Shown here: piece after piece, positions 45,740-53,395 of the stretch
How the letters are laid out: every line of letters begins with the position of its first letter
Position numbering within the stretch: position 1 is the first letter of the stretch
From: DASRRB01 sp036732755
GTDB taxonomy: Bacteria; Planctomycetota; B15-G4; SIAN01
Reading direction: 5' to 3'
Assembly: GCA_036732755.1 (NCBI GenBank)
Contig: DAINBU010000002.1
Location: 1-64,000, forward strand
Length of the DNA: 64,000 nucleotides
Program-made: the position numbers and the translations under genes
The notes under the pieces: model-generated
The model's database searches: none
The model's input: the letters and a program-made list of their open reading frames with translations, nothing else
What the model was told of the DNA's origin: nothing

Positions 45740-47923
45740 ATGAACCGTCCCACGGACGCGCTCACGGCCAGAATCAAGAGGATCGCCAGGATTACGCGTG
45801 TCCATCTGGCCGCTTCCATCCTGTTCGTCCTCTTCGCCTCTCCCGCCCTCCTCCCCTTCGACACCGTCACTCTCAAGCCCACCCCCAACGCCACCTCCAG
45901 CAAGAAGCTCGACTCCGTCACCGTCTCCCGCAACGACGACCAGTTCGTCGTCATCAACCCCTTCAACTCCCGCTGGAAGGAGATGACCTGGGAGATCCCC
46001 GACAAGAACCGGATCCCGCGGGAGAAGGTCGAGTCGGTCGTCCTCGCCGATCCGCCGCTCGTCGAATACCGCCGCAAGGCGTCGCGCCCGAATCTCACGG
46101 CGGCGGACCATCTCGAACTGGCGAAGCGCTGCGCCGAAGCCGGCTTCAAGGACGAGACGCTGCGCGAAGCACGCCTCTGCCTCGCGCTCGACCCGACGAA
46201 CGCCGACGCCGTCGCGCTCGCGGGCGGGAAATCGGCGTTCGAAGCCTGGGCGAAAGGCAACGGCGACGCGGACCCGAAACTCCGCGAGCTCGAACACGGA
46301 TACCTCGCGCTCAAATCTCCTGAGGAGCTCACCGCCCAACTGACAAAACTGAAAGACCTCAGCTCGACGCGCCCGCTCGTCTACCTCGAACGCGCCCGCC
46401 GCTCGGCCGCCTTCAAGAAGGGCCGCCGCGACAAGGTCCTCCTGACGATGCACAGTGATCTGGCGCCGGGCGCGACCTACTGCATCTTCCTGCCGAAGAG
46501 CTACGACCCGCTGGTCCCGAACGGCCTCGTCGTGGGTCTCCACGGGGGCGGGCCGGGCGGCTTCGACAAGACGATCGTCACGGGCAGCGGCGAGGAGGCG
46601 ATGCCGTTCTATGCGGACGTCGCCGAGAAGACGGGGCTCATCGTCGTCTGTCCGACGGCGCTCACGTCGGGCTGGGCCTCGCTGAAGAACGAGCCGCTGG
46701 TCGATGCGGTCGTCGAAGAGATGCTCGCTCTCTACAACGTCGACGAGAACCGCATCTACCTCACGGGCCATTCGATGGGAGGCGGCGGGACGTGGCATTG
46801 GGGGCCGAAGCGGGCGGAGCTGTGGGCGGCGTTTGCGCCGTGCGCGGGGTGGGGCGGGCCGGAGACGAAGGGGCTGCCGGTCTACATCTATCACAGTGAA
46901 GACGACCCGATCGTCGGGGTCGATTCGGATCGGTCGGCGGCGAAGGCGCTGCTGAACGACCGGCAGAAGCCCGACTTCGTCTACACGGAGTTCCAGAAGG
47001 AGGGGCACGGCTTCCCCGACTGGGTGCGGCGCGACGTCTTCGACTTCTTCCTGGGCCGCTGGAAGGACCGCGGGCGCAAGCGGGCGAGCGCGCCGGAATC
47101 GTCGTTCCTGCGCAAGCCTTCGAAAGAGGAGATCAAGTGCTTCGGGGATCCGTCGGCGCTGCCGACGGCGGCGTCGTCCACGGCAGGGGCGGCGGCGGCG
47201 GCGGCGAACAAATCGGGCGACGGGCGGCTCGCCGTCCTGATCGCGCAGCTCGAGAAGGGCGGCGGGCGCAGCGCCGAGGCGGCGAAGGAGCTCGGCACGC
47301 GCAAGGACGCCGAGACGGTCAAGGCGCTCGCGAAGATCCTCCACAACCCCAAGGCGCCGAGCGACGTGCGCGTCGCGACGGCCCGTGCGCTCGGGGAGAT
47401 CGCGCTGCCCGAGTGCGTGAAGCCGCTCGGGGCGGCCGCGGAAGACGCCGACTTCCGCGTGGTCGACGCGGTGACCGACGCACTCGGAAAGACGCACGTG
47501 AAGGAGGCGCTCGATCCGCTGTCGAAGGCCGCGAAGCAGATGGGCCTTTCGTGGGAGAAGTCGATCCGCGGCGGCGAGCTGATCTTCACCGAATACAAAC
47601 TCCGCCTCGCGAGCTTCGGCCTCCTCGCCGATGCGCTCGCGTCCTGCGGCGACGCGGCGACGGCGCTCCCGATCCTCCAGAAGACGATCGTCCTGCGCGT
47701 CTTCACGCCGAAGGAGCCCTACACGGTCCCGACCGACGAACGCTTCGACGAGATCCCGGGGAAGGCGCGGCTCGAGCTGGTGAAGCGGGTGCGCGCATGT
47801 CTCGAGAAGTTGGCCGATCCGCAGGGGCGCGCGCTGCTCGAAGCGATTCGGGGGGCGTATCCGAAGGAGGAAGCGCTGGTGCGGGAGTGCGAGGCGGGGA
47901 TCCGGGCGATTGGCGGGGGGTGA
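45740..47923 (+). CDS. exported alpha/beta hydrolase (PHB-depolymerase/esterase type) with HEAT-like repeats
   Basis: The 727-residue protein has a signal peptide (VHLAASILFVLFASPALL), a linker with TPR-like AKRCAEAGFKDETLREA, and a serine esterase domain: GLVVGLHGGGPGGFDK, LTGHSMGGGGTWHW with the nucleophile near residue 346, YHSEDDPIVG and EGHGFPDWV for Asp and His. The C-terminal 250 residues are HEAT/PBS-lyase-like repeats (LAKILHNPKAPSDVRVATARALGEI and similar), separated by a poly-Ala stretch. Such fusions are common in Planctomycetota. The last 210 bases occur again at 49297-49506. The start is close to the divergent helicase gene. Confidence 0.83.
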   Translation: MNRPTDALTARIKRIARITRVHLAASILFVLFASPALLPFDTVTLKPTPNATSSKKLDSVTVSRNDDQFVVINPFNSRWKEMTWEIPDKNRIPREKVESVVLADPPLVEYRRKASRPNLTAADHLELAKRCAEAGFKDETLREARLCLALDPTNADAVALAGGKSAFEAWAKGNGDADPKLRELEHGYLALKSPEELTAQLTKLKDLSSTRPLVYLERARRSAAFKKGRRDKVLLTMHSDLAPGATYCIFLPKSYDPLVPNGLVVGLHGGGPGGFDKTIVTGSGEEAMPFYADVAEKTGLIVVCPTALTSGWASLKNEPLVDAVVEEMLALYNVDENRIYLTGHSMGGGGTWHWGPKRAELWAAFAPCAGWGGPETKGLPVYIYHSEDDPIVGVDSDRSAAKALLNDRQKPDFVYTEFQKEGHGFPDWVRRDVFDFFLGRWKDRGRKRASAPESSFLRKPSKEEIKCFGDPSALPTAASSTAGAAAAAANKSGDGRLAVLIAQLEKGGGRSAEAAKELGTRKDAETVKALAKILHNPKAPSDVRVATARALGEIALPECVKPLGAAAEDADFRVVDAVTDALGKTHVKEALDPLSKAAKQMGLSWEKSIRGGELIFTEYKLRLASFGLLADALASCGDAATALPILQKTIVLRVFTPKEPYTVPTDERFDEIPGKARLELVKRVRACLEKLADPQGRALLEAIRGAYPKEEALVRECEAGIRAIGGG
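47714..47923 (+). repeat. left copy of a 210-bp direct repeat (3' end of the hydrolase gene)
   Basis: This segment is the in-frame 3' end of the hydrolase gene, from GAGCCCTACACGGTC to the TGA. A second copy of exactly equal length lies at 49297-49506 with scattered substitutions and no gap. The two copies flank about 1.37 kb holding the antitoxin-like gene and the PIN fragment. Confidence 0.92.
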
Positions 47924-48150
47924 TGCGGCCGCGACGGCGCGACACCTGCTCAACGTCGCATGCATGCGGTCTTGCGATCCACTGCTCGTTCCTGGCGTGC
48001 GGCCATGCCCCGAGTTAGTGAACGGTCTGAAGACGTGAGTTGCTCCGGCGTGCGGCATTCTGCGGTGTGCGACCGCAGCGATCTCCGCAGATGCGAGGGC
48101 GACGGCCGATAGGATCTCGCGTCAGCCGATTGGGACCTGGAGGACCTCTC
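47924..48150. other. intergenic region between hydrolase and antitoxin-like gene
   Basis: This 227-base stretch follows the left copy of the 210-bp repeat and leads to the GTG at 48151. Open frames in it show no similarity. It presumably holds the promoter of the antitoxin-like gene. It would be the left part of the inserted segment if the duplication reflects an insertion. Confidence 0.4.
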
Positions 48151-49062
48151 GTGGCGTCGCCGCCCCCAAGAATCGAAGCCGTCCTCGAAGGACCAGCGGC
48201 TCAGGGACGCCTCGCCGTGGACGCGCTCGTCACGCTCGCCCGCGAGCTGCAGATGTCGCTGCGCCGCATCCTGAGCAATCGGCGCCCGAGAGGGGGGCGA
48301 TTCCGGGGCGCTATCGAGGAGGTCGGTCGACTCGACCTCATCGCGTTTCGGCAAGGCAGCGCAGTTTGCACGTTCGAGCTCGCTCCTCCGCGAGACCCGG
48401 CCACGCTCTCTGGAGACCAAGGAGTTCGCGCCGCCGACGAACTCCTTTTGGCGCTCGAAGCTGCTGAGTCGGGACACGAAGGCTGGAGCGACGACGTGCA
48501 GCCGAGCCTTCTCGAAAGCCTGGACCGACTGACTCGTGTCGTCGGAGATGGCATCGACACGGTGAACTTCAGTCTCGATGCGGGTGCCGTCCAGCGGCGC
48601 ACTCGAATCTCGACGGCGATTCGCACTCACGTGCAAGCTGCATTGAGACGTGCCGGTCGACCCAATGAAGTACGAATCGAGGGTGTCATCTGGGAGTGTG
48701 ACTGGCGACGTCACACCGCAGAGATGCATTCCCCGGATGGGACGAAGCTCGCGCTGCGTTTTTCGGCTGATCTCGAAGAACAGGTCACGGCCGCGCGGCG
48801 AAGCCGCGTGATCGTTTACGGCCGAATGGTGTCCGAGGGGAAGTCGACCTTTGTCGACGTATCGCGCCTCGAGTTCTCAGGACCCGACCTTCGCGAACTC
48901 GACCCCGCATTCGGAGCATTCTCCGACAACCTCTCGATCGACGAACTCGCAGCACGGCAAGGCGTCACGACGCCGAAATCCCTGGACGAACTGCGGGGGA
49001 CATGGCTCGACGACGAACCGATCGACGATCTGCTGGCGACGACCGGACGGTTGCGGCGGTGA
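48151..49062 (+). CDS. long antitoxin-like protein upstream of a PIN fragment
   Basis: The 303-residue protein is not a family I can name. Residues of about 180-265 look like a small beta-barrel (VRIEGVIWECDWRR, KLALRFSA, RVIVYGRMV, STFVDVSRLEF), consistent with an OB-like fold. The C-terminus SIDELAARQGV, DELRGTWLDDEPIDDLL, ending RLRR, resembles the toxin-neutralising tail of VapB-like antitoxins that precede PIN toxins. The GTG at 48151 has TGGAGGA seven bases upstream. Its stop shares GTGA with the PIN frame. I infer that it is the antitoxin of the pair; the N-terminal 170 residues have no assigned role. Confidence 0.6.
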   Translation: MASPPPRIEAVLEGPAAQGRLAVDALVTLARELQMSLRRILSNRRPRGGRFRGAIEEVGRLDLIAFRQGSAVCTFELAPPRDPATLSGDQGVRAADELLLALEAAESGHEGWSDDVQPSLLESLDRLTRVVGDGIDTVNFSLDAGAVQRRTRISTAIRTHVQAALRRAGRPNEVRIEGVIWECDWRRHTAEMHSPDGTKLALRFSADLEEQVTAARRSRVIVYGRMVSEGKSTFVDVSRLEFSGPDLRELDPAFGAFSDNLSIDELAARQGVTTPKSLDELRGTWLDDEPIDDLLATTGRLRR

Positions 49063-49280
49063 ACGGCGCCGTCGTCATCCCGTACGACGACGCCGTTGCC
49101 ACGGCGTGGGCGGAGCTTGCAGCAGCCGCGATCCACGGCGGCAGGGATCGTTCGGATCGAATGGACTGGTGGATCGCGGCATGCGCGATTCGTCACGGAT
49201 TGCCCTTGGTCACGCACGACAGCAGGGACTTCGACGGAATCGAGGGCCTCACGGTCATCACGCATCCTGATCCTGCGTAG
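49059..49280 (+). pseudogene. PIN-domain toxin reduced to its C-terminal half
   Basis: The 73-codon frame reads VVIPYDDAVATAWAEL, MDWWIAACAIRHGLPLVTHD and SRDFDGIEGLTVI, the second half of a VapC-type PIN domain with two of its acidic residues. Intact toxins have about 130 residues and begin with a VDTS/LDTN strand carrying the first catalytic Asp; that half is absent. The GTG start at the shared GTGA is followed at once by the middle of the domain. This implies an internal deletion just after the start codon and a nuclease without its full active site. Confidence 0.7.
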
Positions 49281-49296
49281 ACGATCATGCGCGTCT

Positions 49297-49506
49297 GAGC
49301 CCTACACGGTCCCGACCGACGAACGCTTCGACGAGATCCCGGGAAAGGCGCGGCTCGAGCTGGTCAAGCGGGTGCGCGCGTGTCTCGAGAAGTTGGCCGA
49401 TCCGCAGGGGCGAGCGCTGCTCGAAGCGATTCGGGGGGCGTATCCGACGGAGGCGGGGCTGGTCGGGGAGTGTGAGGCGGGGATGAAGGCGATCGGCGGG
49501 GGGTGA
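49297..49506 (+). repeat. right copy of the 210-bp direct repeat (orphan hydrolase 3' end)
   Basis: This segment matches 47714-47923 base for base in length, with about 15 substitutions by eye. It has no start or upstream part of the hydrolase, so it is a non-functional copy. Together with its partner it brackets the PIN module. The remaining bases from 49281 to 49586 show no gene. Confidence 0.92.
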
Positions 49507-49586
49507 GGCGAGCGGCGCGCGCGTCACCACTCGCGCTGACGATCGTCTCCACGAATGGATCGAGGGCGTCGAACGCGTAGTCGGAG

Positions 49587-49886
49587 GTGGATGGTGTGGC
49601 TAGCCTGCGGAGCCTCTTCTTCGGAGACGCTCCCGTGCCCAAGCCTCCCGCGCTTCCGCCGCCAGGGTTCAAGGCGCTGCCGGTGGACAAGAAGATCGAG
49701 TACGTCCAGAAGCTCTGGGACGCGATCGCGACCGAGGTTGATCAGGTGCCGCTCGAGGACTGGCACAAGAAGCTGGTGGACGAGCGCCTCGCCGATTACC
49801 TCGCGCATCCGGAACTCGCGAAGCCCTGGCCGGAAGTTCGCCGGCGCGTACTCAAGAATCTGCGAAGTCGTCGTCGGCGATCATGA
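49587..49886 (+). CDS. PF09720-type addiction module antitoxin
   Basis: The 99-residue protein matches the putative addiction module component family: DKKIEYVQKLWDAIATE, VPLEDWHKKLVDERLADYLAHPE and PWPEVRRRVLKNLR. These unstable antitoxins pair with ParE-like toxins, and the toxin follows with an ATGA overlap. The first 25 residues are Pro/Ala-rich and may precede the true start. The C-terminal 48 residues are repeated in a truncated copy at 50700-50849. Confidence 0.9.
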   Translation: MDGVASLRSLFFGDAPVPKPPALPPPGFKALPVDKKIEYVQKLWDAIATEVDQVPLEDWHKKLVDERLADYLAHPELAKPWPEVRRRVLKNLRSRRRRS

Positions 49887-50188
49887 AGCGAAGGATCTGG
49901 TATCACCCGCTCGCCGATTTCGACCTCGACGACGTCGCGGCGTGGTACGACGGAGAGCGGCCGGGGCTGGGTGAGGAGTTCGTCGCAGCGGTCCATGGTC
50001 TGGCCGCTCGAATTGCAGAGAACGCCCTTCAATTCCCGGTCGTCAGAGGGATCGTTCGCTGCGCGATGATTCGGCGATTTCCATACTTGGTGTTCTTCGT
50101 CGTGAGAAACGGCGTCGCTGCAATCCTCGCGATCGCTCATTCCCACCGAGGTCCAGACGCGCTGCGGGATCGATTGCGGACTGATTGA
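49883..50188 (+). CDS. parE: ParE/RelE-like toxin
   Basis: The 101-residue protein is a full-length ParE-superfamily toxin: IWYHPLADFDLDDVAAWYD, GLGEEFVAAVHGLAARI, VVRGIVRCAMIRRFPYLVFF and IAHSHRGPD. Unlike several neighbours it shows no damage. It is translationally coupled to the PF09720 antitoxin upstream, which would restrain it. ParE-type toxins poison gyrase or cleave mRNA; the target is not visible from sequence. Confidence 0.88.
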   Translation: MKRRIWYHPLADFDLDDVAAWYDGERPGLGEEFVAAVHGLAARIAENALQFPVVRGIVRCAMIRRFPYLVFFVVRNGVAAILAIAHSHRGPDALRDRLRTD

Positions 50189-50208
50189 GGACGACCGAGA
50201 ATGCCGGC

Positions 50209-50451
50209 ATGAACATCACTTGCGACATGTGCGGCAAGAAAGCAGCGCGCGTCCGCCGCGTCACGCGGAGCTTCGGTCGGCGGTCGGACGTGTTCTTGAT
50301 CGAAGACCTTCCGGTCATCGTCTGCAGGGCATGCGGAGAGTCGTACCTGACGTCGGAGACGCTTCACAAGATCGAACGGCTACGGCTGCATCGGAAGAGC
50401 ATCGGCGTCGCGCGCCGGGTGCTGGTCGTGCGGTTCGGGGGTGCGGCGTGA
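50209..50451 (+). CDS. YgiT-type zinc-finger protein (orphan MqsA-like N-terminus)
   Basis: The 80-residue protein has two CxxC pairs, CDMCGKKAARVRRV and IVCRACGESYL, the YgiT/MqsA-like zinc finger. Relatives are antitoxins of DUF4258 or MqsR toxins normally encoded just upstream. Here a ParE gene with its own antitoxin occupies that position, so this is an orphan. The ATG at 50209 starts just before the zinc finger; a TTG at 50185 is less likely. Confidence 0.85.
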   Translation: MNITCDMCGKKAARVRRVTRSFGRRSDVFLIEDLPVIVCRACGESYLTSETLHKIERLRLHRKSIGVARRVLVVRFGGAA

Positions 50452-50478
50452 CGTCGTGACGCACCCGGAAAACTCGAC

Positions 50479-50703
50479 ATGACTTCCGCTCGATCCGTCG
50501 TCCTCATCGATCCCGACATCCTCTCGGGCACGCCCTGCTTCGCCGGAACGCGCGTGCCGGTCCAGACGCTCTGGGACTACTTGAAGGCGGGGGATCGGAT
50601 CGCGGACTTCCTCGAGGACTTCCCCACCGTCACGCATGAACAGGTCGATGCAGTGATCGATATCGCGGGCGAGGCGGTCGCGCAGCTTGGGCTCGCTCCA
50701 TGA
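50479..50703 (+). CDS. DUF433 domain antitoxin-like protein (third copy)
   Basis: The 74-residue protein has the DUF433 core: VLIDPDILSGTPCFAGTRVPVQ, LWDYLKAGDRIADFLEDFP and EQVDAVIDIAGEAV. No DUF5615 gene follows; the next frame, overlapping as ATGA, is a truncated PF09720 antitoxin. It is thus a toxin-less antitoxin. Confidence 0.92.
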   Translation: MTSARSVVLIDPDILSGTPCFAGTRVPVQTLWDYLKAGDRIADFLEDFPTVTHEQVDAVIDIAGEAVAQLGLAP

Positions 50704-50849
50704 TGCAGGTGCCGCTCGCGGACTGGCAGAAGAAGCTCGTGGATGAGCGACTCGCCGACCATCGGGCTCATCCTGAACTCGCACGGCCCTGGTCCGAAGT
50801 ACGCCGACGCATACTCAGGAATCTGCGACGTCGCCGCCGGCGGTCATGA
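50700..50849 (+). pseudogene. truncated second copy of the PF09720 antitoxin
   Basis: The 49-codon frame reads VPLADWQKKLVDERLADHRA, HPELARPW and VRRRILRNLR, aligning with residues of about 52-99 of the antitoxin at 49587-49886. The sequence also aligns at the DNA level through the ATGA junction and a few bases into the toxin start, then diverges. The N-terminal half of the antitoxin and all of the toxin are missing. It overlaps the DUF433 stop by four bases, so the DUF433 gene has replaced its 5' half. Confidence 0.8.
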
Positions 50850-50875
50850 GACGGAAGCCCGGTTGCCGAGTCCGC

Positions 50876-51220
50876 TCACCGACCCAGGACGATGTCGGTG
50901 CCGTGGAAGATCGACTGCAGCTTCGCCTTGGGAACTCGCCCGACTCGCTTCGCCAGGTCCGATTGGTCGAGCGTCACGATCTGCGAGACGTTCGCGACCG
51001 AATCCTTGTCGAGCCCGGTCGCACGCGCGGGGAGGAGCACGTTGCCGGGAGCCTCGCTCCATCGCGTGTTGCTCGTGAGCGGCACGCAGACAACCGTGGC
51101 GATGCGGCTTCGATTGAAGGCGTCGTTCTGGATCACGACCACCGGACGACGGAAACCAGGTTCCGACCCCACCGGCTCCGGCAGCTCCGCCCACCAGACC
51201 TCGCCCTGCGCGATCACCAT
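50876..51220 (-). CDS. mazF: MazF/PemK family endoribonuclease toxin
   Basis: The 114-residue protein is a typical MazF: QGEVWWAELPEPVGSEPG, RRPVVVIQNDAFN, VVCVPLTSN, NVLLPARATGLDKDSV and NVSQIVTLDQSDL. It cuts single-stranded RNA at short motifs. Its start overlaps the end of the ribbon-helix-helix antitoxin gene by seven bases. The module is intact. Confidence 0.95.
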   Translation of the reverse strand: MVIAQGEVWWAELPEPVGSEPGFRRPVVVIQNDAFNRSRIATVVCVPLTSNTRWSEAPGNVLLPARATGLDKDSVANVSQIVTLDQSDLAKRVGRVPKAKLQSIFHGTDIVLGR

Positions 51221-51450
51221 TCGACGCGCCTCAAGCGCCGACGCGAGGCCCCCTTGGCGAAGCCGTCGTCGCCCTTCGGAAGCTCTCCGCAGACTTTGTC
51301 CAACGCCTCGGTGACGTCCTCTCCGGAGTGGCGTGCGACGTATTCCCGCAGCGCATGGCTGTAGAGCTGGCTGCGGGACTTCCTGAGCCGCCGAGCGAGC
51401 CGCTCGGCGTCAGCGAAGACGTCGTCGGGAATGGACACGGCGGTTTTCAT
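51214..51450 (-). CDS. ribbon-helix-helix antitoxin of MazF
   Basis: The 78-residue protein opens with MKTAVSIPDDVFADAERLA and RLRKSRSQLYSHALREYVA, a ribbon-helix-helix DNA-binding domain, followed by an acidic to basic tail that would bind MazF. It is the first gene of the pair and probably represses their joint promoter. Confidence 0.9.
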   Translation of the reverse strand: MKTAVSIPDDVFADAERLARRLRKSRSQLYSHALREYVARHSGEDVTEALDKVCGELPKGDDGFAKGASRRRLRRVEW

Positions 51451-51570
51451 ACCGAAAGTATGACCCGGTCTTCGAGGTCGTCAAGCGCAGCGCCTCCTCC
51501 GCTCGAGTTGCCGACGGGATTCGACTCACGCATCCAGACGTCACGCGCCGCTCGCGGTCACGTCGCTGCT

Positions 51571-51605
51571 CCGGGAACGTGTCGCGAATCGCGAAGGCGA
51601 GCATG
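51571..51605 (-). repeat. short HIT-domain scrap
   Basis: About 31 bases match 45529-45559 inside the HIT domain of the large helicase with two or so changes. On the minus strand both encode LAFAIRDxFP. Flanking sequence does not match. It is probably a leftover of a second HIT-containing gene. Confidence 0.5.
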
Positions 51606-51691
51606 CGTGCCGGCCCGTGGACGCGGTACAAGAGCGAGATCGATCGGAGCTGGGATCGAACCCAGCAGCGCGGACTCCGGAGCCCGATTCC

Positions 51692-52189
51692 ATGAGCAAT
51701 GCCACCTCGATCCTCCAGCAGCGCGACCTCCTCCTCGAACGCCTCTCCTCCATGCCCCACTACCTCGAATCCGCCTTCGCCCGCCTCACCCCCGCCGAAG
51801 CCGCGACCTCCCTCACCCCCGGCGCCTTCGCGCCCGTCGAACAGGCCTGGCACCTCGCCGACCTCGAACGCGAGGGCTACGCGGTCCGCATCCGCCGCCT
51901 GCTCGAGGAGGACGCGCCGCAGCTCGCCGACTTCGACGGACGGCGCATCGCGGCGGAACGGAACTACCGCTCACTCGACCTGCGCGAAGGGCTCGCGGCG
52001 TTTCGCGCGGCGCGGCTCGTCAACGTCGCGCTGCTGCGCGGCGTCCCGACGGCGGCGTGGGCGCGCGCGGGCACGCTGGAGGGGGTCGGCGCATTCGCGC
52101 TGTTCGACCTGCCCGCCCAGATGGAAGGGCACGACGCGTCGCATCGCGCGGAGGTCGAGGAGTGGCGCCGGGCGCGCGGCGTGGATTGA
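51692..52189 (+). CDS. DinB family (DinB_2) protein
   Basis: The 165-residue protein forms the four-helix DinB bundle: QRDLLLERLSSMPHYLES, VEQAWHLADLEREGY with the first metal His, and MEGHDASHRAEVEEW with the paired His residues of the third helix. All three ligands are present. DinB-like proteins are metal-dependent thiol-related transferases or unknown enzymes; no specific partner lies nearby. It marks the right edge of the accessory island. Confidence 0.86.
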   Translation: MSNATSILQQRDLLLERLSSMPHYLESAFARLTPAEAATSLTPGAFAPVEQAWHLADLEREGYAVRIRRLLEEDAPQLADFDGRRIAAERNYRSLDLREGLAAFRAARLVNVALLRGVPTAAWARAGTLEGVGAFALFDLPAQMEGHDASHRAEVEEWRRARGVD

Positions 52190-52260
52190 GTCGTGACCGA
52201 CTCGTGACGCGCAGCCGAATCACTCCGCTGCATTGTGCGCCTCACCCATCGAGGCAAACC

Positions 52261-53385
52261 ATGCGACACACGCTCATCGTCCCGCCCCTCCCCGCTCTTT
52301 CCCTCATCGCGGCCGCGATCGCCTTCGGTCCGCAAGCCAGCGGCCCCGTCAACGGGCCGTCCGCCCCCGCCGCGGCCCCCTTCCAAGTCGCGACGGAACT
52401 CGACAAGGCCATCTGGCGCATCTTTCAGGACAGCAAAGGCACCTACTGGTTCGGCAGCCACGGCCAAGGCCTCTACCGCCGCGACGGAAACGCCTTCGCT
52501 CTCTTCACCACCGACTCCGGCCTGTGCGACAACGACATCGGCGGGATCCAGGAAGACAGGTCCGGCAATCTCTACGTCTCCACTTCCAAGGGCATCAGCA
52601 AGTTCGACGGACGCAACTTCACCACGCTGAAGGTGGACGACTCCGACGCCTCCAGCACGAAGTGGAAGCCCGGGCCCGATGATCTCTGGTTCCAGATCGG
52701 CGGCCAGGAACCTCACGCGGTCTGCTACGACGGCAAGTCCTTGCGGAAACTCGAGATCCCGACGACCGCGGCCGGGGATGCGCATTACGCCGCGTCCCCG
52801 CGTTCGAAGTACCCGAACATGAAGTACAGCCCCTATGACGCGTACACCATCTACAAGGACAGCCGCGGCAACGTGTGGTTCGGCACCGCAAGCCTCGGGG
52901 CATGCCGCTATGACGGCAAGACCTTCACCTGGATTTCCGAAGCGGAGCTGGGCTTCGACGAGAAAGACGGACGGAATTTCGGCACGCGCTCCATCATCGA
53001 AGATCGAGACGGGAAGTTCTGGATCACCGTGACGCGCCACCGCTTCGACATGTACCCGACCGGATCAGCCACGCAAAGCGCCGGCGGACTCGCCTACATC
53101 AAGTCGGCGGGCCTCGCCCATCCCGCGAAAGGCGTCGACGAGGACTACACCTACATCATGTCCATGGCCAAAGACGCGGCCGGCGACCTTTGGATGGCGA
53201 CGTACGGCGCCGGCGTGTGGCGATACGACGGAAAGACCCTGACGAACTACCCCGTCCTCGTCGACGGAAAGCCGATCACCGTGTTCTCCATCTACCGAGA
53301 CCGCCAGGATGGCCTTTGGCTCGGCACGCACGAGCACGGCGTGTGCAAGCTCAACGGAACGGCGTTCGAGAAGGCCAGGTTCTGA
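52261..53385 (+). CDS. exported beta-propeller (Reg_prop-like) protein
   Basis: The 374-residue protein has a signal peptide (LPALSLIAAAIAFG...) and at least five two-component-regulator propeller repeats, each with a D-x-x-G-x-x-W-F/L/V/I-G/A-T pattern: DSKGTYWFGSHGQGLYR, DRSGNLYVSTSKGISKF, DSRGNVWFGTASLGACR, DAAGDLWMATYGAGVWR and DRQDGLWLGTHEHGVCK. Sensor kinases use these as periplasmic sensors, but here no kinase follows, so it is a free exported propeller. The start has GAGG upstream. Confidence 0.85.
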   Translation: MRHTLIVPPLPALSLIAAAIAFGPQASGPVNGPSAPAAAPFQVATELDKAIWRIFQDSKGTYWFGSHGQGLYRRDGNAFALFTTDSGLCDNDIGGIQEDRSGNLYVSTSKGISKFDGRNFTTLKVDDSDASSTKWKPGPDDLWFQIGGQEPHAVCYDGKSLRKLEIPTTAAGDAHYAASPRSKYPNMKYSPYDAYTIYKDSRGNVWFGTASLGACRYDGKTFTWISEAELGFDEKDGRNFGTRSIIEDRDGKFWITVTRHRFDMYPTGSATQSAGGLAYIKSAGLAHPAKGVDEDYTYIMSMAKDAAGDLWMATYGAGVWRYDGKTLTNYPVLVDGKPITVFSIYRDRQDGLWLGTHEHGVCKLNGTAFEKARF

Positions 53386-53395
53386 CCAGCGAGCG

